In this document: one piece after another, positions 1-8,164 of the stretch
Position numbering within the stretch: position 1 is the first letter of the stretch
How the letters are laid out: each line of letters begins with the position of its first letter
Assembly: GCA_965276755.1 (NCBI GenBank)
Contig: OZ255625.1
Span: 1,984,001-2,048,000 of the forward strand
Reading direction: 5' to 3'
DNA: 64,000 nt
Source: CAJCIS01 sp965276755
GTDB taxonomy: Bacteria; Pseudomonadota; Alphaproteobacteria; Acetobacterales; Acetobacteraceae
Notes under the pieces: generated by a model
Databases searched by the model: none
What the model was told of the DNA's origin: nothing
The model's input: only the letters and a program-made list of their open reading frames with translations
Program-made: the position numbers and the translations under genes

Positions 1-264
1 CTGGAGAGATTGTTCAGCGGGTTTTTTGACACGGGGGTTGGGGGTAAGCGCGAGAGCGCGAGTTACACCGCAATTGTGCGGGCCGCCGGCGCCGCCGCAG
101 GGGATATTTTGTTCTTGTCGGATGTGGCGCAGGAACTGGATGCGGCCGCGGCGGCGGGGCTGCGGACGTGCCAGCTTGTTCGCGCAGAGGATGGGACGAT
201 TCCGAGCGCGTCGCACGCGCACGCTGTGAATTTTGGCTCGATTGAAGAATCCCAGGAACGATGA
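1..264 (+). CDS. mtnC: Acireductone synthase (enolase-phosphatase E1), C-terminal fragment
   Basis: Open from the first base of the window, so the N-terminus lies outside it; 87 codons remain. The visible part matches the end of the HAD-family enolase-phosphatase E1 of the methionine salvage pathway, which converts diketo-methylthiopentyl phosphate to acireductone. Diagnostic stretches are FSGFFDTGVGGKRE, then ILFLSDVAQELDAA (HAD motif IV region), then the near-terminal CQLVRAEDG. The HAD nucleophile would be in the missing part. A family-B palindrome follows the stop by 8 bp and probably ends transcription. Confidence 0.88.
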   Translation: MERLFSGFFDTGVGGKRESASYTAIVRAAGAAAGDILFLSDVAQELDAAAAAGLRTCQLVRAEDGTIPSASHAHAVNFGSIEESQER

Positions 265-272
265 CGAAATGA

Positions 273-315
273 AGACAGGGGGTCTGGGGGGAATGGCACA
301 TTCCCCCCAGCCTTC
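273..315 (+). repeat. Family B palindromic intergenic repeat
   Basis: G-run/C-run hairpin of the form GACAGGGGGTCTGGGGGG, then AATGGCACATT, then CCCCCCAG. It lies between the stops of the convergent mtnC fragment and the lipoprotein gene, so it can serve both as a terminator. At least a dozen more copies occur in the window. Confidence 0.85.
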
Positions 316-320
316 CTTTG

Positions 321-1814
321 TCAACTTGGCGACGCCAAAATCGGATACCTTGCCTTACGCCCCGCCGCACTCCCAGGCGCGTTCAGATCACCGCCCAACG
401 CAGGCGCAATCGAGACCGTAGCACCATAAAGCAATTCCATGATGGCAATACCGGTCGCGTCCTGCGCTTCCTGGCCGCTCAATCCCTGAGTCTGTTGATA
501 AGCATCGACCAAATCCCGCGCAGCCGGGCGCAGCAGGGTGAACGCCTGGTTGAACATTGCCTTGTTGGCAGGGTCCTTCGCACTCCAGGCGAACAGCGCA
601 TCCAGCACGTCGTCATGGCGCGTGCGCAGCCAGGGAGTCCACGCACCCGCGCGCGCCTGCTGGCTCGTGACCAGCGGCATGTTCAGCAGCATCCATTCGG
701 TGCGCGCGCGCAATTGCGCCTGGTCGCGCAAGGTGGCCACGCCGAGTGCTGGCTCAGTGCCGGCGCGGATCTGGCCGAGCAACGCTCGGAAGGGCGTGAA
801 GGATGGCAAGTGCTCGAAGGCGCCGTTTTCGGCCGGCATCTTAAACGTGTCGAACAGGCAGAGCGGTGTCGCGGTGCCGGTGGAGATATCCCACGCCCCC
901 GCATGGGCGAATTCGCCGGGTGCTGCGGGCGTATCGAAGCCCCAGGCGTCTTCCAGCAGCGCGATGATGCGACCCTTCTGCGCGAAGACATCGATGGCAC
1001 CGTAATCTCCTGTCTGCGAGGCGTAGGCGGAAAAACGCGCGCCGTTATTTTCTGCCGTGCTCTGCAGCACCTGTCCCAGTGAGACAGGATCGAGTACAGG
1101 CGGTGCGCCATCGATAGCGATTTCACGGGCGCGCTGGTCGAAGCCGCCATATGCATTCGCCAGATGCGATTCAACCGCGTAGCGATGGCCGGCTTCCTGG
1201 CCCCCTGCCGGACCGTGGCTGCCGGCGATTTCACGCGTGCCGGAAAAGAGCGCGGGATCGACGGTTCCGCGCTCGGCCAGCGACGCGTTGGCATCGCGCG
1301 CGAGCGCTGCGCAGAAGCCCCCATCGGCAAAGGCGTGCGATGGTAAAAAGTGGACGTATTGCACGATGGCGCTATGTTGACTGTCGGCGTACGCAAGCGG
1401 TGACCATGCCGCAAGAACCGCCGTCTGGGCCGCGAAGCTTTGCCTCAGGCATTGTATCGCGATGGCATCGGGTTGCCCATCGGCCGGCAGGTGGCAGCGA
1501 GCGGGCAGATCGAGCAGCCAGGCGCGCTGGAACGCCATCAGGCCGTCGCGCGAATACGGGTCGGCCCGGCGCAGATCGCTCTGCAAAGTTTCCGTGAGCA
1601 CGCGGTTGGCCGGCGCGAGTGCGGCCGCCGAACAGGCGGCCTTTTCCACCGGCGTCGAACTTTCAAAGCAGCTCGAACTGGCAATCGTTGCGTCCTCGGT
1701 CCGCACGGAGGTGAAGGAATTCGGCACGTAGGCGCGCGTGTGGTAAATGCCGCACGACGACAGGCCGGACAGGCACGCGGCGATGGCCAGTTTTGCAGGC
1801 GCGCACATTTTCAC
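321..1814 (-). CDS. Lipoprotein with LprI-like (DUF1311-type) segment
   Basis: 497 residues. The first 21 residues look like a lipoprotein signal with the lipobox LSSC, predicting a lipidated, membrane-anchored protein. A following segment (about residues 50-130) with AACSAAALAPANRVL, DGLMAFQRAWL and a Cys pair (CHLPADG, IQCL) resembles the LprI/DUF1311 lysozyme-inhibitor repeat. The long remainder is not recognised. The annotated start is GTG two codons before an ATG (1808), with GAGG suitably placed upstream of the GTG. It lies 10 bp downstream of the TonB-like gene on the same strand, so the two are probably cotranscribed. The inhibitor role is an inference from weak similarity. Confidence 0.62.
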   Translation of the reverse strand: MKMCAPAKLAIAACLSGLSSCGIYHTRAYVPNSFTSVRTEDATIASSSCFESSTPVEKAACSAAALAPANRVLTETLQSDLRRADPYSRDGLMAFQRAWLLDLPARCHLPADGQPDAIAIQCLRQSFAAQTAVLAAWSPLAYADSQHSAIVQYVHFLPSHAFADGGFCAALARDANASLAERGTVDPALFSGTREIAGSHGPAGGQEAGHRYAVESHLANAYGGFDQRAREIAIDGAPPVLDPVSLGQVLQSTAENNGARFSAYASQTGDYGAIDVFAQKGRIIALLEDAWGFDTPAAPGEFAHAGAWDISTGTATPLCLFDTFKMPAENGAFEHLPSFTPFRALLGQIRAGTEPALGVATLRDQAQLRARTEWMLLNMPLVTSQQARAGAWTPWLRTRHDDVLDALFAWSAKDPANKAMFNQAFTLLRPAARDLVDAYQQTQGLSGQEAQDATGIAIMELLYGATVSIAPALGGDLNAPGSAAGRKARYPILASPS

Positions 1815-1824
1815 TGGGGGTACC

Positions 1825-2571
1825 TCATGGGTGGAAGATCAATGTGCCGTGGACATCATAGGTTTGGCCGCCCAGATCGGGCGGCGGCGGAAATGGCGCG
1901 GCCTGCTGGATGGCGGTGCGCGCGGCCTGATTGATTTCGGGTATGGCGCACGGGTCGATCTGAAAACCGGCGAGCGCGCCGTTGCGCGAAACATGCGCGG
2001 TGTAATTGACCACGCAGGTGTTGCGGCGGTCCCATGCCAGGGCTGGTTGCACTTTGCGCGCCAGGATCGCGCGTTTCACCGCAGCCTCGAAATCACCCAG
2101 GCTGCCGCGAGAGCCGGCGCCGCCGGTGCCGCGCGTAGCCACGCTGACGCCCAAGCCCGTGTCACCGGAAGCGCTGCCGAAATGGGACACAGAGGGTGCC
2201 GCGCGCGGCGCCACGCGCAAGATCGCACGCGGCGTGCTGCTCGAGAGCGGCGGCGGGGCGACATTGATCTCGGGCACCGGCACGGGCAGCAGCGTAGGTG
2301 GCGGCGGAAGGGGCACGATGGGTGGGGGTTGGGGCGGCTTGGGGGTGTCCTGCGGCAGCAGGTGCACGGGCTCCGCCGCCGTCAGCGCGGCCTGCATAGC
2401 GCTGTTTCGCGTCAAGATGAACAGGATTAAGGCGGCGTGTAAGAGCGCCACCAGGCCGAGCGTGATTGCGCGCTGGCCGCCGCGCTTGTCGAGATAGGCA
2501 CTCACGCGGGCTTTGCTTTCCTCTGTGCCGGCCGCATCGCGCCATGGATCACACTCCTGGCGCGCCTTCAA
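1825..2571 (-). CDS. TonB-like energy transducer
   Basis: 248 residues. One N-terminal membrane segment (ITLGLVALLHAALILFIL, about residues 35-52) is followed by a proline-rich spacer (PKPPQPPPIVPLPPPP) and a C-terminal TonB-type domain with FEAAVKRAILARKVQP and an Asp-Pro-Cys near RNGALAGFQID. This matches the TonB/TolA plan of an inner-membrane anchor, a periplasm-spanning arm and a receptor-contacting domain. No ExbB/ExbD lie beside it; a second, complete TonB-ExbBD set is at 24.6-27.6 kb. The start shown is TTG; an internal GTG at 2505 is a plausible alternative. The 154-bp gap upstream is divergent with gcrA. Confidence 0.75.
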   Translation of the reverse strand: MKARQECDPWRDAAGTEESKARVSAYLDKRGGQRAITLGLVALLHAALILFILTRNSAMQAALTAAEPVHLLPQDTPKPPQPPPIVPLPPPPTLLPVPVPEINVAPPPLSSSTPRAILRVAPRAAPSVSHFGSASGDTGLGVSVATRGTGGAGSRGSLGDFEAAVKRAILARKVQPALAWDRRNTCVVNYTAHVSRNGALAGFQIDPCAIPEINQAARTAIQQAAPFPPPPDLGGQTYDVHGTLIFHP

Positions 2572-2656
2572 ACACGGCTGAACGACGCAAGGTGGCTCCT
2601 GCTACCACATTTTGTGGGTCCCTCGAAGTTTTCCACAACTTTTGTGCACAAGCCAC

Positions 2657-2686
2657 TTGAGTTTGTTAAGGAGAGTTGCCTACGCT
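2657..2686 (+). promoter_or_regulatory. Candidate sigma-70 promoter of gcrA
   Basis: TTGAGT (2657-2662) and TACGCT (2681-2686) are separated by 18 bp and end 39 bp before the gcrA ATG. Upstream lies a small hairpin, CCACATTTTGTGG. The match was made by eye only. Confidence 0.35.
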
Positions 2687-2725
2687 CCTACATCATCTAG
2701 TGGTCGAAAAGCCAAGGAGCCCAAG

Positions 2726-3208
2726 ATGGAGTGGAACGAAGAGGCTATCGCGAAATTGCGCGCGTTGTGGGCTGAAGGGCTCTCCACGGCCGAAATCGGC
2801 CGCCGCATGAGCGTCTCCAAGAACGCGGTCGTCGGCAAGGCGCACCGGCTGAACCTGCCTTCCCGCCCCTCCCCTATCCGGCGCGATGGCGAGCGCACGC
2901 CGCGACGGCGCCTGCCGCGACGGGTGCAGGGGCCGACCTTGCCCGCCCTCTCCGCGGCCACGATGGGCGCCGTTGCCATCGAGGCGCCCCGCCCGATCAT
3001 CGAACGGCCAGCCCCGCCTGTGCTGCGCGCCGTGTGCCTGCCCAGACCCGGCGCGCGCGTGACGCCGTGCTGCTGGCCGATCGGCGAGCCGGGCACGCGT
3101 TCGTTCCGGTTCTGTGACGTGGATGCGATTGCCGGCAAGCCGTATTGCGATGAGCATGCGTCGTTAGCGTATGTGCGCGTGCGTGATCGTCGCGAGGACG
3201 CGGCTTAG
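2726..3208 (+). CDS. gcrA: GcrA cell cycle regulator
   Basis: 160 residues. The N-terminus (EWNEEAIAKLRALWAEGLS, then TAEIGRRMSVSKNAVVGKAH) is the typical GcrA helix-turn-helix, and the end carries the conserved Cys/His region (CCWPIGEPG, CDEHASLAYV). GcrA binds sigma-70 RNA polymerase at promoters, often ones methylated by CcrM, and drives cell-cycle transcription in Alphaproteobacteria. The ATG at 2726 is chosen because AAGGAG sits 6 bp upstream and similarity starts there; the open frame extends further upstream without similarity. It is divergent from the TonB-like gene. Confidence 0.95.
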   Translation: MEWNEEAIAKLRALWAEGLSTAEIGRRMSVSKNAVVGKAHRLNLPSRPSPIRRDGERTPRRRLPRRVQGPTLPALSAATMGAVAIEAPRPIIERPAPPVLRAVCLPRPGARVTPCCWPIGEPGTRSFRFCDVDAIAGKPYCDEHASLAYVRVRDRREDAA

Positions 3209-3229
3209 GGCGGAGCAAGGCAGGTAAAA

Positions 3230-3357
3230 AAGTTGGGGGGGATGTGCCATCCCCCCCAAACCCCCCGTCGATTTTTGCAGATAAGCCCGAATGACAGCGC
3301 GGCCTAACTAATGACGGGGGGTTTGGGGGGGATGGCACATCCCCCCCAATCTTGCCT
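3230..3357. repeat. Inverted pair of family B repeats
   Basis: Two family-B palindromes in opposite orientation (about 3230-3269 and 3313-3357) separated by 43 bp. Together they make a long potential cruciform between the convergent gcrA and anmK genes. Each copy has the ATGTGCCAT/ATGGCACAT core flanked by runs of C or G. Probable bidirectional terminator. Confidence 0.85.
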
Positions 3358-3365
3358 TGCCTTTT

Positions 3366-4430
3366 CTATAAAGCGATCGCGCCCCCGCGCATCGGCGACG
3401 CCACGCCCGTCGTAGCCGGAAAACTCAACGGCAAGCCGCGCTCCACGCGCACAGCCAAATACGCAAAACATTGCGCCTCCAGCGCATCGCCATTCCAGCC
3501 GACGCTTTCGACGGGCGACACGTCGCACGGCAAAGCGCGGCGAAGCGTCGCCATGATGGCGGGATTGAGCCGGCCACCGCCGGTGACCAGGATTTGACGC
3601 GGCATGGCAGGCCATGGGCTGGCCGCAACCGCGCGCGCCGCGAAAGCGGCCAGCGTGGCAGCGCCGTCAGGCACGCTCAGGTTTTCCACCAGATCCAGGG
3701 CGTGCGCGAAATCCTGGCGGTCCAGCGATTTGGGCGCGGCGCGCGTGAAGAAAGAATGGTCGAGCAGCGTGGCCAGCGTCGGCGCGTGCGGAGTGCCTGA
3801 GGCGCAGAGGCGCCCATCGCGATCCATCGGCTCGCCGAGATGGCGCAGGCAGAAATCGTCCAGCAGCGCGCAGCCTGGCCCGGTGTCCCATGCGGCAATA
3901 TCGTCCTGGCCGATCCACGTGATGTTGGCGACGCCTCCGATATTCAGCACGGCCAGCGGCTTTGGCAGTGTGGCCGCCAACGCTGCGTGAAACACCGGCA
4001 CCAGCGGCGCGCCCTGGCCGCCGGCGGCGACGTCCGCCGTGCGGAAATCCCATGCCACCGGCAAACCTGTTTCGTGCGCCAGCCATGCGGCGTCGCCGAT
4101 CTGCCAGGTGCGCAACTGCGCAGGGCAGTGCAGGATGGTCTGGCCGTGAAAGCCGATCAGTTCCGCATCCGCGCTCAGCGCGCGCACCGCGTCTGCGTGG
4201 TGGTGCGTCATGCGTGCGGTGGCGCTGCGCAGTGCCGCATCGTCGGCGGTCAAATCGCTCGCGCGATCCAGCAGATCGCGCAAATCGGCGCGCAGATCTG
4301 CCGGATAGGGCAGCGTCAGCGCCGGACCGAAGGCCGCGATCGTCTCACCGTCGGTTTCCAGCACAGCGGCATCCACGCCATCCAGCGAGGTGCCGCTCAT
4401 CAGCCCAATGGCGCGCTTCATGCGCTTCAC
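3366..4430 (-). CDS. anmK: Anhydro-N-acetylmuramic acid kinase
   Basis: 354 residues, the normal family length. The signature LMSGTSLDGVD is at the N-terminus, with WDFRTADVAAGGQGAP, the catalytic-region NIGGVANIT and the WDTGPG loop. AnmK phosphorylates and opens 1,6-anhydro-MurNAc released by lytic transglycosylases, giving MurNAc-6-P in cytoplasmic cell-wall recycling. The start overlaps the stop of phhA by 4 bp (ATGA), indicating translational coupling. It is the last gene of the run mutY-crcB-phhA-anmK. Confidence 0.95.
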   Translation of the reverse strand: MKRMKRAIGLMSGTSLDGVDAAVLETDGETIAAFGPALTLPYPADLRADLRDLLDRASDLTADDAALRSATARMTHHHADAVRALSADAELIGFHGQTILHCPAQLRTWQIGDAAWLAHETGLPVAWDFRTADVAAGGQGAPLVPVFHAALAATLPKPLAVLNIGGVANITWIGQDDIAAWDTGPGCALLDDFCLRHLGEPMDRDGRLCASGTPHAPTLATLLDHSFFTRAAPKSLDRQDFAHALDLVENLSVPDGAATLAAFAARAVAASPWPAMPRQILVTGGGRLNPAIMATLRRALPCDVSPVESVGWNGDALEAQCFAYLAVRVERGLPLSFPATTGVASPMRGGAIAL

Positions 4431-5263
4431 GCGCTCACATGGCGCTGCGTGCCGCGCGCATAGACGTGGTCTGCCGGCAGGATCGCATCGATCGCGTAAT
4501 CGGGCGCGTCCGCCAGCGCCGCATAGAGGGGTGCAAAATCGGTGTTCACCGTCGTATCCAGCAGCGCCTGAAGCGAGTCGATCACGAAATAGACCTGCTG
4601 GAAATCATCGATGCGATAGGGCGTGCGCAGAACCCGCTCCAGGTCAAAGCCCAATCGCGTAGGCGATGCGTCATCCAACGCAAAGACAGATTCCGTGCGG
4701 GAGGAGACGATACCCGCGCCATAGATGCGCAGACCCTCCGCCGTGCGCAGCAGCCCGAATTCCACGGTGTACCAGTAAAGCCGCGCCAGATTGCCCAGCC
4801 TCCCGAACGCGCCCGCGCGCAGCCCTCCGCGGCCATATTCGACCATGTAATCGGCGAACACCGGATCGGTCAGCATCGGCACATGGCCGAAGACATCGTG
4901 GAAAATGTCCGGTTCCTGCAGATAATCCAGCTGGTCCGGCCTGCGGATGAAATTGCCGGCGGGGAAGCGGCGATTGGCCAGATGCTCGAAGAACACATCT
5001 TCCGGCACCAGGCCGGGCACGGCGACCACCCGCCACCCCGTCCGCGCCATCAGGCGCGCCGAGAGGGCGCCAAATTCAGGGATGCCCTGCCCGCGCAAAT
5101 CGAGCGCCGCCAGCCCGTCCAGATATTGCTGGCAGGCACGGCCGGGCAGGATCGCGGCCTGGCGGTCATACAGCGTGAGCCAGGTCTGGTGGTCCTCGGC
5201 CGAGTAGGCGTCCCAGCCCTGCGGGATGGTCCAGTCGGGGCTGCGGGGAAGCTCTGAATCCAT
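4427..5263 (-). CDS. phhA: Phenylalanine 4-monooxygenase
   Basis: 278 residues. Monomeric bacterial pterin-dependent aromatic amino acid hydroxylase converting phenylalanine to tyrosine. The iron ligands are visible as HDVFGHVP (two His) and the Glu of YWYTVEFGLL. The PDIFHD stretch and the C-terminal FQQVYFVIDS segment are also typical. The ATG at 5263 (MDSELPRSPDW) is preferred over a 20-residue upstream extension because family similarity begins there. It is 14 bp downstream of crcB and overlaps anmK by 4 bp. No pterin recycling gene (phhB) lies nearby. Confidence 0.95.
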   Translation of the reverse strand: MDSELPRSPDWTIPQGWDAYSAEDHQTWLTLYDRQAAILPGRACQQYLDGLAALDLRGQGIPEFGALSARLMARTGWRVVAVPGLVPEDVFFEHLANRRFPAGNFIRRPDQLDYLQEPDIFHDVFGHVPMLTDPVFADYMVEYGRGGLRAGAFGRLGNLARLYWYTVEFGLLRTAEGLRIYGAGIVSSRTESVFALDDASPTRLGFDLERVLRTPYRIDDFQQVYFVIDSLQALLDTTVNTDFAPLYAALADAPDYAIDAILPADHVYARGTQRHVSA

Positions 5264-5277
5264 GGTGGCAGTCTCCG

Positions 5278-5643
5278 CTAGGATTGTGCGATGCGTATGC
5301 CAAGGGCGGTGGCGGCCAGGCACAGTAGCACGGACGCGCCGACGTTAAGCACCGCCCGCGCGATATACCCCGCGCGCAGCAACTCGATCGTTTGCAGGCT
5401 GAAGGCCGAGAAGGTCGTGAATCCGCCGCACAGCCCGACCATGACAAAAGCGCGCGCCGCATCCGACAAAGACGCGCGATTGGAAAGCGCTGCGAACAAG
5501 CCAATGACGAAGGACCCGGCAATGTTGATCAGCACGGTTCCCCAAGGGAAACCCTGTCCCCACACCCGCGCCGCCGCCAGCCCCACCCCGTAGCGCGCCA
5601 GGCTGCCCACCGCGCCGCCCACGGTGACCGCGAGCGGGATCAC
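5278..5643 (-). CDS. crcB: Fluoride ion exporter CrcB/Fluc
   Basis: 121 residues with four predicted membrane helices, the normal Fluc size. Family hallmarks are GGAVGSLARYG, TVLINIAGSFVIGLF and GLCGGFTTFSAFS, which contains the phenylalanine box. These proteins form dual-topology dimeric fluoride channels in the inner membrane. The GTG start at 5643 overlaps the mutY stop (GTGA), so it should be translated by coupling. No fluoride riboswitch is possible directly upstream because the region is coding. Confidence 0.93.
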   Translation of the reverse strand: MIPLAVTVGGAVGSLARYGVGLAAARVWGQGFPWGTVLINIAGSFVIGLFAALSNRASLSDAARAFVMVGLCGGFTTFSAFSLQTIELLRAGYIARAVLNVGASVLLCLAATALGIRIAQS

Positions 5644-6689
5644 CCCAGTGCCCCGCCCCGGGCCACAACCACGCATTTGCGCATGAGGCTGGGCAATGCC
5701 TCGGCGTGCAAAGCGGCGGCATCGCAAAGAAAGCCCGGCGCCTCGATCGTGCCGATTTCTGCCGCATAGACGTCCAGGCTGAGCGAGAAATGAGTGAAGA
5801 AGTGTCGCACCTTGCCGGCCTGGCGCCAGCTCGCGGCCATGGGCGCATGGGTGAACGCCTCGTCCATGGGCCAGGGGGCGGCGCGCCACTCGGTGCCGGG
5901 GAGTTCGACCATCCCGGCCAGCAGGCCACGCGGCGGCCGCCGGCGCAACAGCACCCGGCCCTGCGCATCGATCAGGAAGAAATGGGCGCCGTGGCGGGAT
6001 GGGCGCGGTTTCTTGGGCGTGCGGCGGGGCAGATCGGCGGCGATGCCCATGGCCCGCGCGCGGCAAGGTGTGGACCACGGGCAGATGGCACAGGCCGGAT
6101 TACGGGTGCAGATGGTCGCACCCAGGTCGAACAGCGCCTGGGCGAAATCCGACGCACGCGCTTGCGCTTCGGGTGCCGCGTTCAGCGTAGCCGCCGCCGC
6201 GGCAAGGGCCGGCTTGGCGGCAGGCAGCGGCGCCTCGATGCCAAAGATGCGGGCGGTAACGCGCTCGACATTGCCGTCCACGGGCACCACTGGAATGCCG
6301 AAAGCAATCGCGGCCACAGCATTGGCGGTGTAGGGGCCGATGCCAGGGATGGCACGCAACGCGGTCACGTCCGCCGGGAAGGTGCCCCCCGCGGCCGCAA
6401 TGGCGCGGGCGCCGGCGTGCAAATGGCGTGCGCGGGCGTAGTAGCCCAGGCCCGCCCAGGCCTGCATGATTTCGGCCTCGGGCGCGCGGGCCAGGTCGTG
6501 GACCGAGGGGAAGCGGGTCAGGAAGCGGATGAAATAGGGCGCAACAACGGCCACGGTGGTCTGCTGCAGCATGATTTCGCTGAGCCAAACGCGATAGGGG
6601 TCGGCGGTCTCGCCAGGCAGCGCCCGCCAGGGTAGGGCGCGGCGGTGTCTGTCGTACCACGCCAAAAGCAGAGCGGCGGAAGGAAACAT
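5640..6689 (-). CDS. mutY: A/G-specific adenine glycosylase
   Basis: 349 residues. It removes adenine mispaired with 8-oxoguanine. Features in order: EIMLQQTTVAVV (helix-hairpin-helix region), IPGIGPYTANAVAAIAFG, the catalytic Asp of VDGNVERV, an iron-sulfur loop, and a C-terminal NUDIX-like 8-oxoG reader domain (LLRRRPPRGLLAGMVELPG). The cysteine spacing reads C-x5-C-x2-C-x5-C, one residue shorter in the first gap than the usual C-x6-C. The ATG at 6689 sits 2 bp after a family-A repeat, whose AAGGA may act as part of the ribosome site. It is the first gene of the run mutY-crcB-phhA-anmK. Confidence 0.94.
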   Translation of the reverse strand: MFPSAALLLAWYDRHRRALPWRALPGETADPYRVWLSEIMLQQTTVAVVAPYFIRFLTRFPSVHDLARAPEAEIMQAWAGLGYYARARHLHAGARAIAAAGGTFPADVTALRAIPGIGPYTANAVAAIAFGIPVVPVDGNVERVTARIFGIEAPLPAAKPALAAAAATLNAAPEAQARASDFAQALFDLGATICTRNPACAICPWSTPCRARAMGIAADLPRRTPKKPRPSRHGAHFFLIDAQGRVLLRRRPPRGLLAGMVELPGTEWRAAPWPMDEAFTHAPMAASWRQAGKVRHFFTHFSLSLDVYAAEIGTIEAPGFLCDAAALHAEALPSLMRKCVVVARGGALG

Positions 6690-6690
6690 T

Positions 6691-6735
6691 AAGGAAGCAG
6701 TCCTTTTTTGAAAAAAAGGACCAAAAAACTTTTTT
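6691..6735. repeat. Family A repeat (A/T-tract palindrome)
   Basis: AAGGAAGCAGTCCTTTTTTG followed by A-runs, GGACC and AAAAAACTTTTTT. It is wedged exactly between the cytochrome c stop and the mutY start, both on the minus strand. It could end cytochrome c transcription and form the mutY leader. Confidence 0.85.
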
Positions 6736-7284
6736 CTATTTCGCTGGCGGCATGGGCTGCGGCGCGTGCGACAGGGTATGCAAGTAATCGATGACATCGG
6801 CCCTTTCGTGATCGTCGTCGATGCCGGCAAACGCCATCTTGGTGCCGTTGGCAAAGGCGCGCGGGCTGTGTAGCCATTGGTTCAACGTATCGTAGTCCCA
6901 CTTGCCGGCCATCGCCTTCAGCGCACCCGAATACTCGAAGCCCGCAACACTGGCGCGTGGCCGGCCCACCACGTCATACAGATCCGGTCCCACCTTCGCA
7001 CCCGCACCCTCGGCGAAGTTATGGCACGCCGAGCACAGCTTCTTGGCGTCCCCAGCACCCGCGGTGGGATCGGCCTTGGCCATCAGCGGCCCGATCGCCG
7101 GCAACGGCGCCGGTGCGGCCGGTGCGGCAGCCGCCGGTGCCTCGGCCACGCCCTCGATCTTGAGCACCTGGTGGTCCAGCCGCTTGGGGTGGGAGAAATT
7201 GTCCGCGACCAGGCCAAGCCCTGTGTAGGCGATGCCGGCCACCAGGAAGGCGGCGGCGATCTTGTTCAGTTCCAAATCGCCCAT
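6736..7284 (-). CDS. Membrane-anchored class I cytochrome c
   Basis: 182 residues. An N-terminal hydrophobic anchor (KIAAAFLVAGIAYTGLGLV) and an Ala/Pro-rich linker precede a class I cytochrome c domain with the heme motif CSACH and the distal Met in GTKMAFAG. The arrangement matches CycM/cytochrome c552-type proteins of Alphaproteobacteria, which carry electrons between the bc1 complex and terminal oxidase on the periplasmic face. It stands alone on its strand and is divergent from kdsB across 142 bp. Confidence 0.9.
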   Translation of the reverse strand: MGDLELNKIAAAFLVAGIAYTGLGLVADNFSHPKRLDHQVLKIEGVAEAPAAAAPAAPAPLPAIGPLMAKADPTAGAGDAKKLCSACHNFAEGAGAKVGPDLYDVVGRPRASVAGFEYSGALKAMAGKWDYDTLNQWLHSPRAFANGTKMAFAGIDDDHERADVIDYLHTLSHAPQPMPPAK

Positions 7285-7426
7285 CTGATTCCGATTCCAG
7301 GCGGGCGCGTCCGGTTGACCGCCGCTGCCCCATCCTGCCTATGTTGCACCGCGGCGGTCTTAGCCAAGCCACGCATACGCCACAACCCGCGCGATCCGGT
7401 CCATTCCTCACCTTGCCGCCGCCACC

Positions 7427-8164
7427 ATGAATCCAATCGTCATCATTCCGGCGCGTCTGGCCGCGTCCCGCCTGCCGGGCAAGCCGCTGGCCCTGATCGG
7501 CGGCGAGCCCATGATCGTGCATGTGTGGCGTCGCGCGATGAAGGCCGGCATCGGCCCGGTCGTGGTCGCCTGCGGCGATGCGGCGATTGCGCAGACCGTG
7601 TCGGCCGCCGGCGGCCGCGCGGTGATGACGGACGCAGACCTGCCCAGCGGGTCGGACCGTGTGCACGCAGCCCTCGCCCAGATCGATGCGGCCGGCGTGC
7701 ATGACGTGGTGGTGAACCTGCAGGGCGACCTGCCCGACCTGCAGCCCGGCCAATTGCACGCGGTCCTTGCGCCGCTCGACGACCCCGCCTGCGACATGGC
7801 CACGCTGGTGGCGCCGGTGACCAGTGCTGAGGAAGCGGCATCACCCTCCGTCGTCAAGGCCGCCTGCGCCTTTGCGCCCGGTGCGGCAGTGGCGCGCGCG
7901 CTCTATTTCTCCCGCGCGGCGGTGCCGGCGGGCGAGGGTCCGCTGTGGCACCATATTGGCATCTACGCCTACCGGCGCGCCGCACTCGCGCGCTTCGTGG
8001 CCCTCCCACCCAGTCCACTGGAATTGCGCGAAAAGCTCGAACAACTGCGGGCGCTGGAAGCGGGAATGGTCATCGGCGTTGCGCGCGTCGAGCACGCCCC
8101 CTTCGGCGTGGACACGCCCGAAGACCTCGCGCGCGCCCGCCGCAGCCACGGTGCTCTGGCATGA
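7427..8164 (+). CDS. kdsB: 3-deoxy-manno-octulosonate cytidylyltransferase
   Basis: 245 residues, the family length. It activates Kdo as CMP-Kdo for lipopolysaccharide inner-core synthesis. Seen are the nucleotide-binding start IPARLAASRLPGKPL, SGSDRV, the NLQGDLP core and the C-terminal PLELREKLEQLRALE block typical of KdsB. The stop overlaps the pheA ATG by 4 bp (ATGA), so the two are cotranscribed and coupled. Confidence 0.95.
   Translation: MNPIVIIPARLAASRLPGKPLALIGGEPMIVHVWRRAMKAGIGPVVVACGDAAIAQTVSAAGGRAVMTDADLPSGSDRVHAALAQIDAAGVHDVVVNLQGDLPDLQPGQLHAVLAPLDDPACDMATLVAPVTSAEEAASPSVVKAACAFAPGAAVARALYFSRAAVPAGEGPLWHHIGIYAYRRAALARFVALPPSPLELREKLEQLRALEAGMVIGVARVEHAPFGVDTPEDLARARRSHGALA

Noticed and set aside
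5644..5760. Fluoride riboswitch ahead of crcB
   Set aside because: The region upstream is mutY coding sequence and crcB starts by GTGA overlap; no riboswitch fold is evident.
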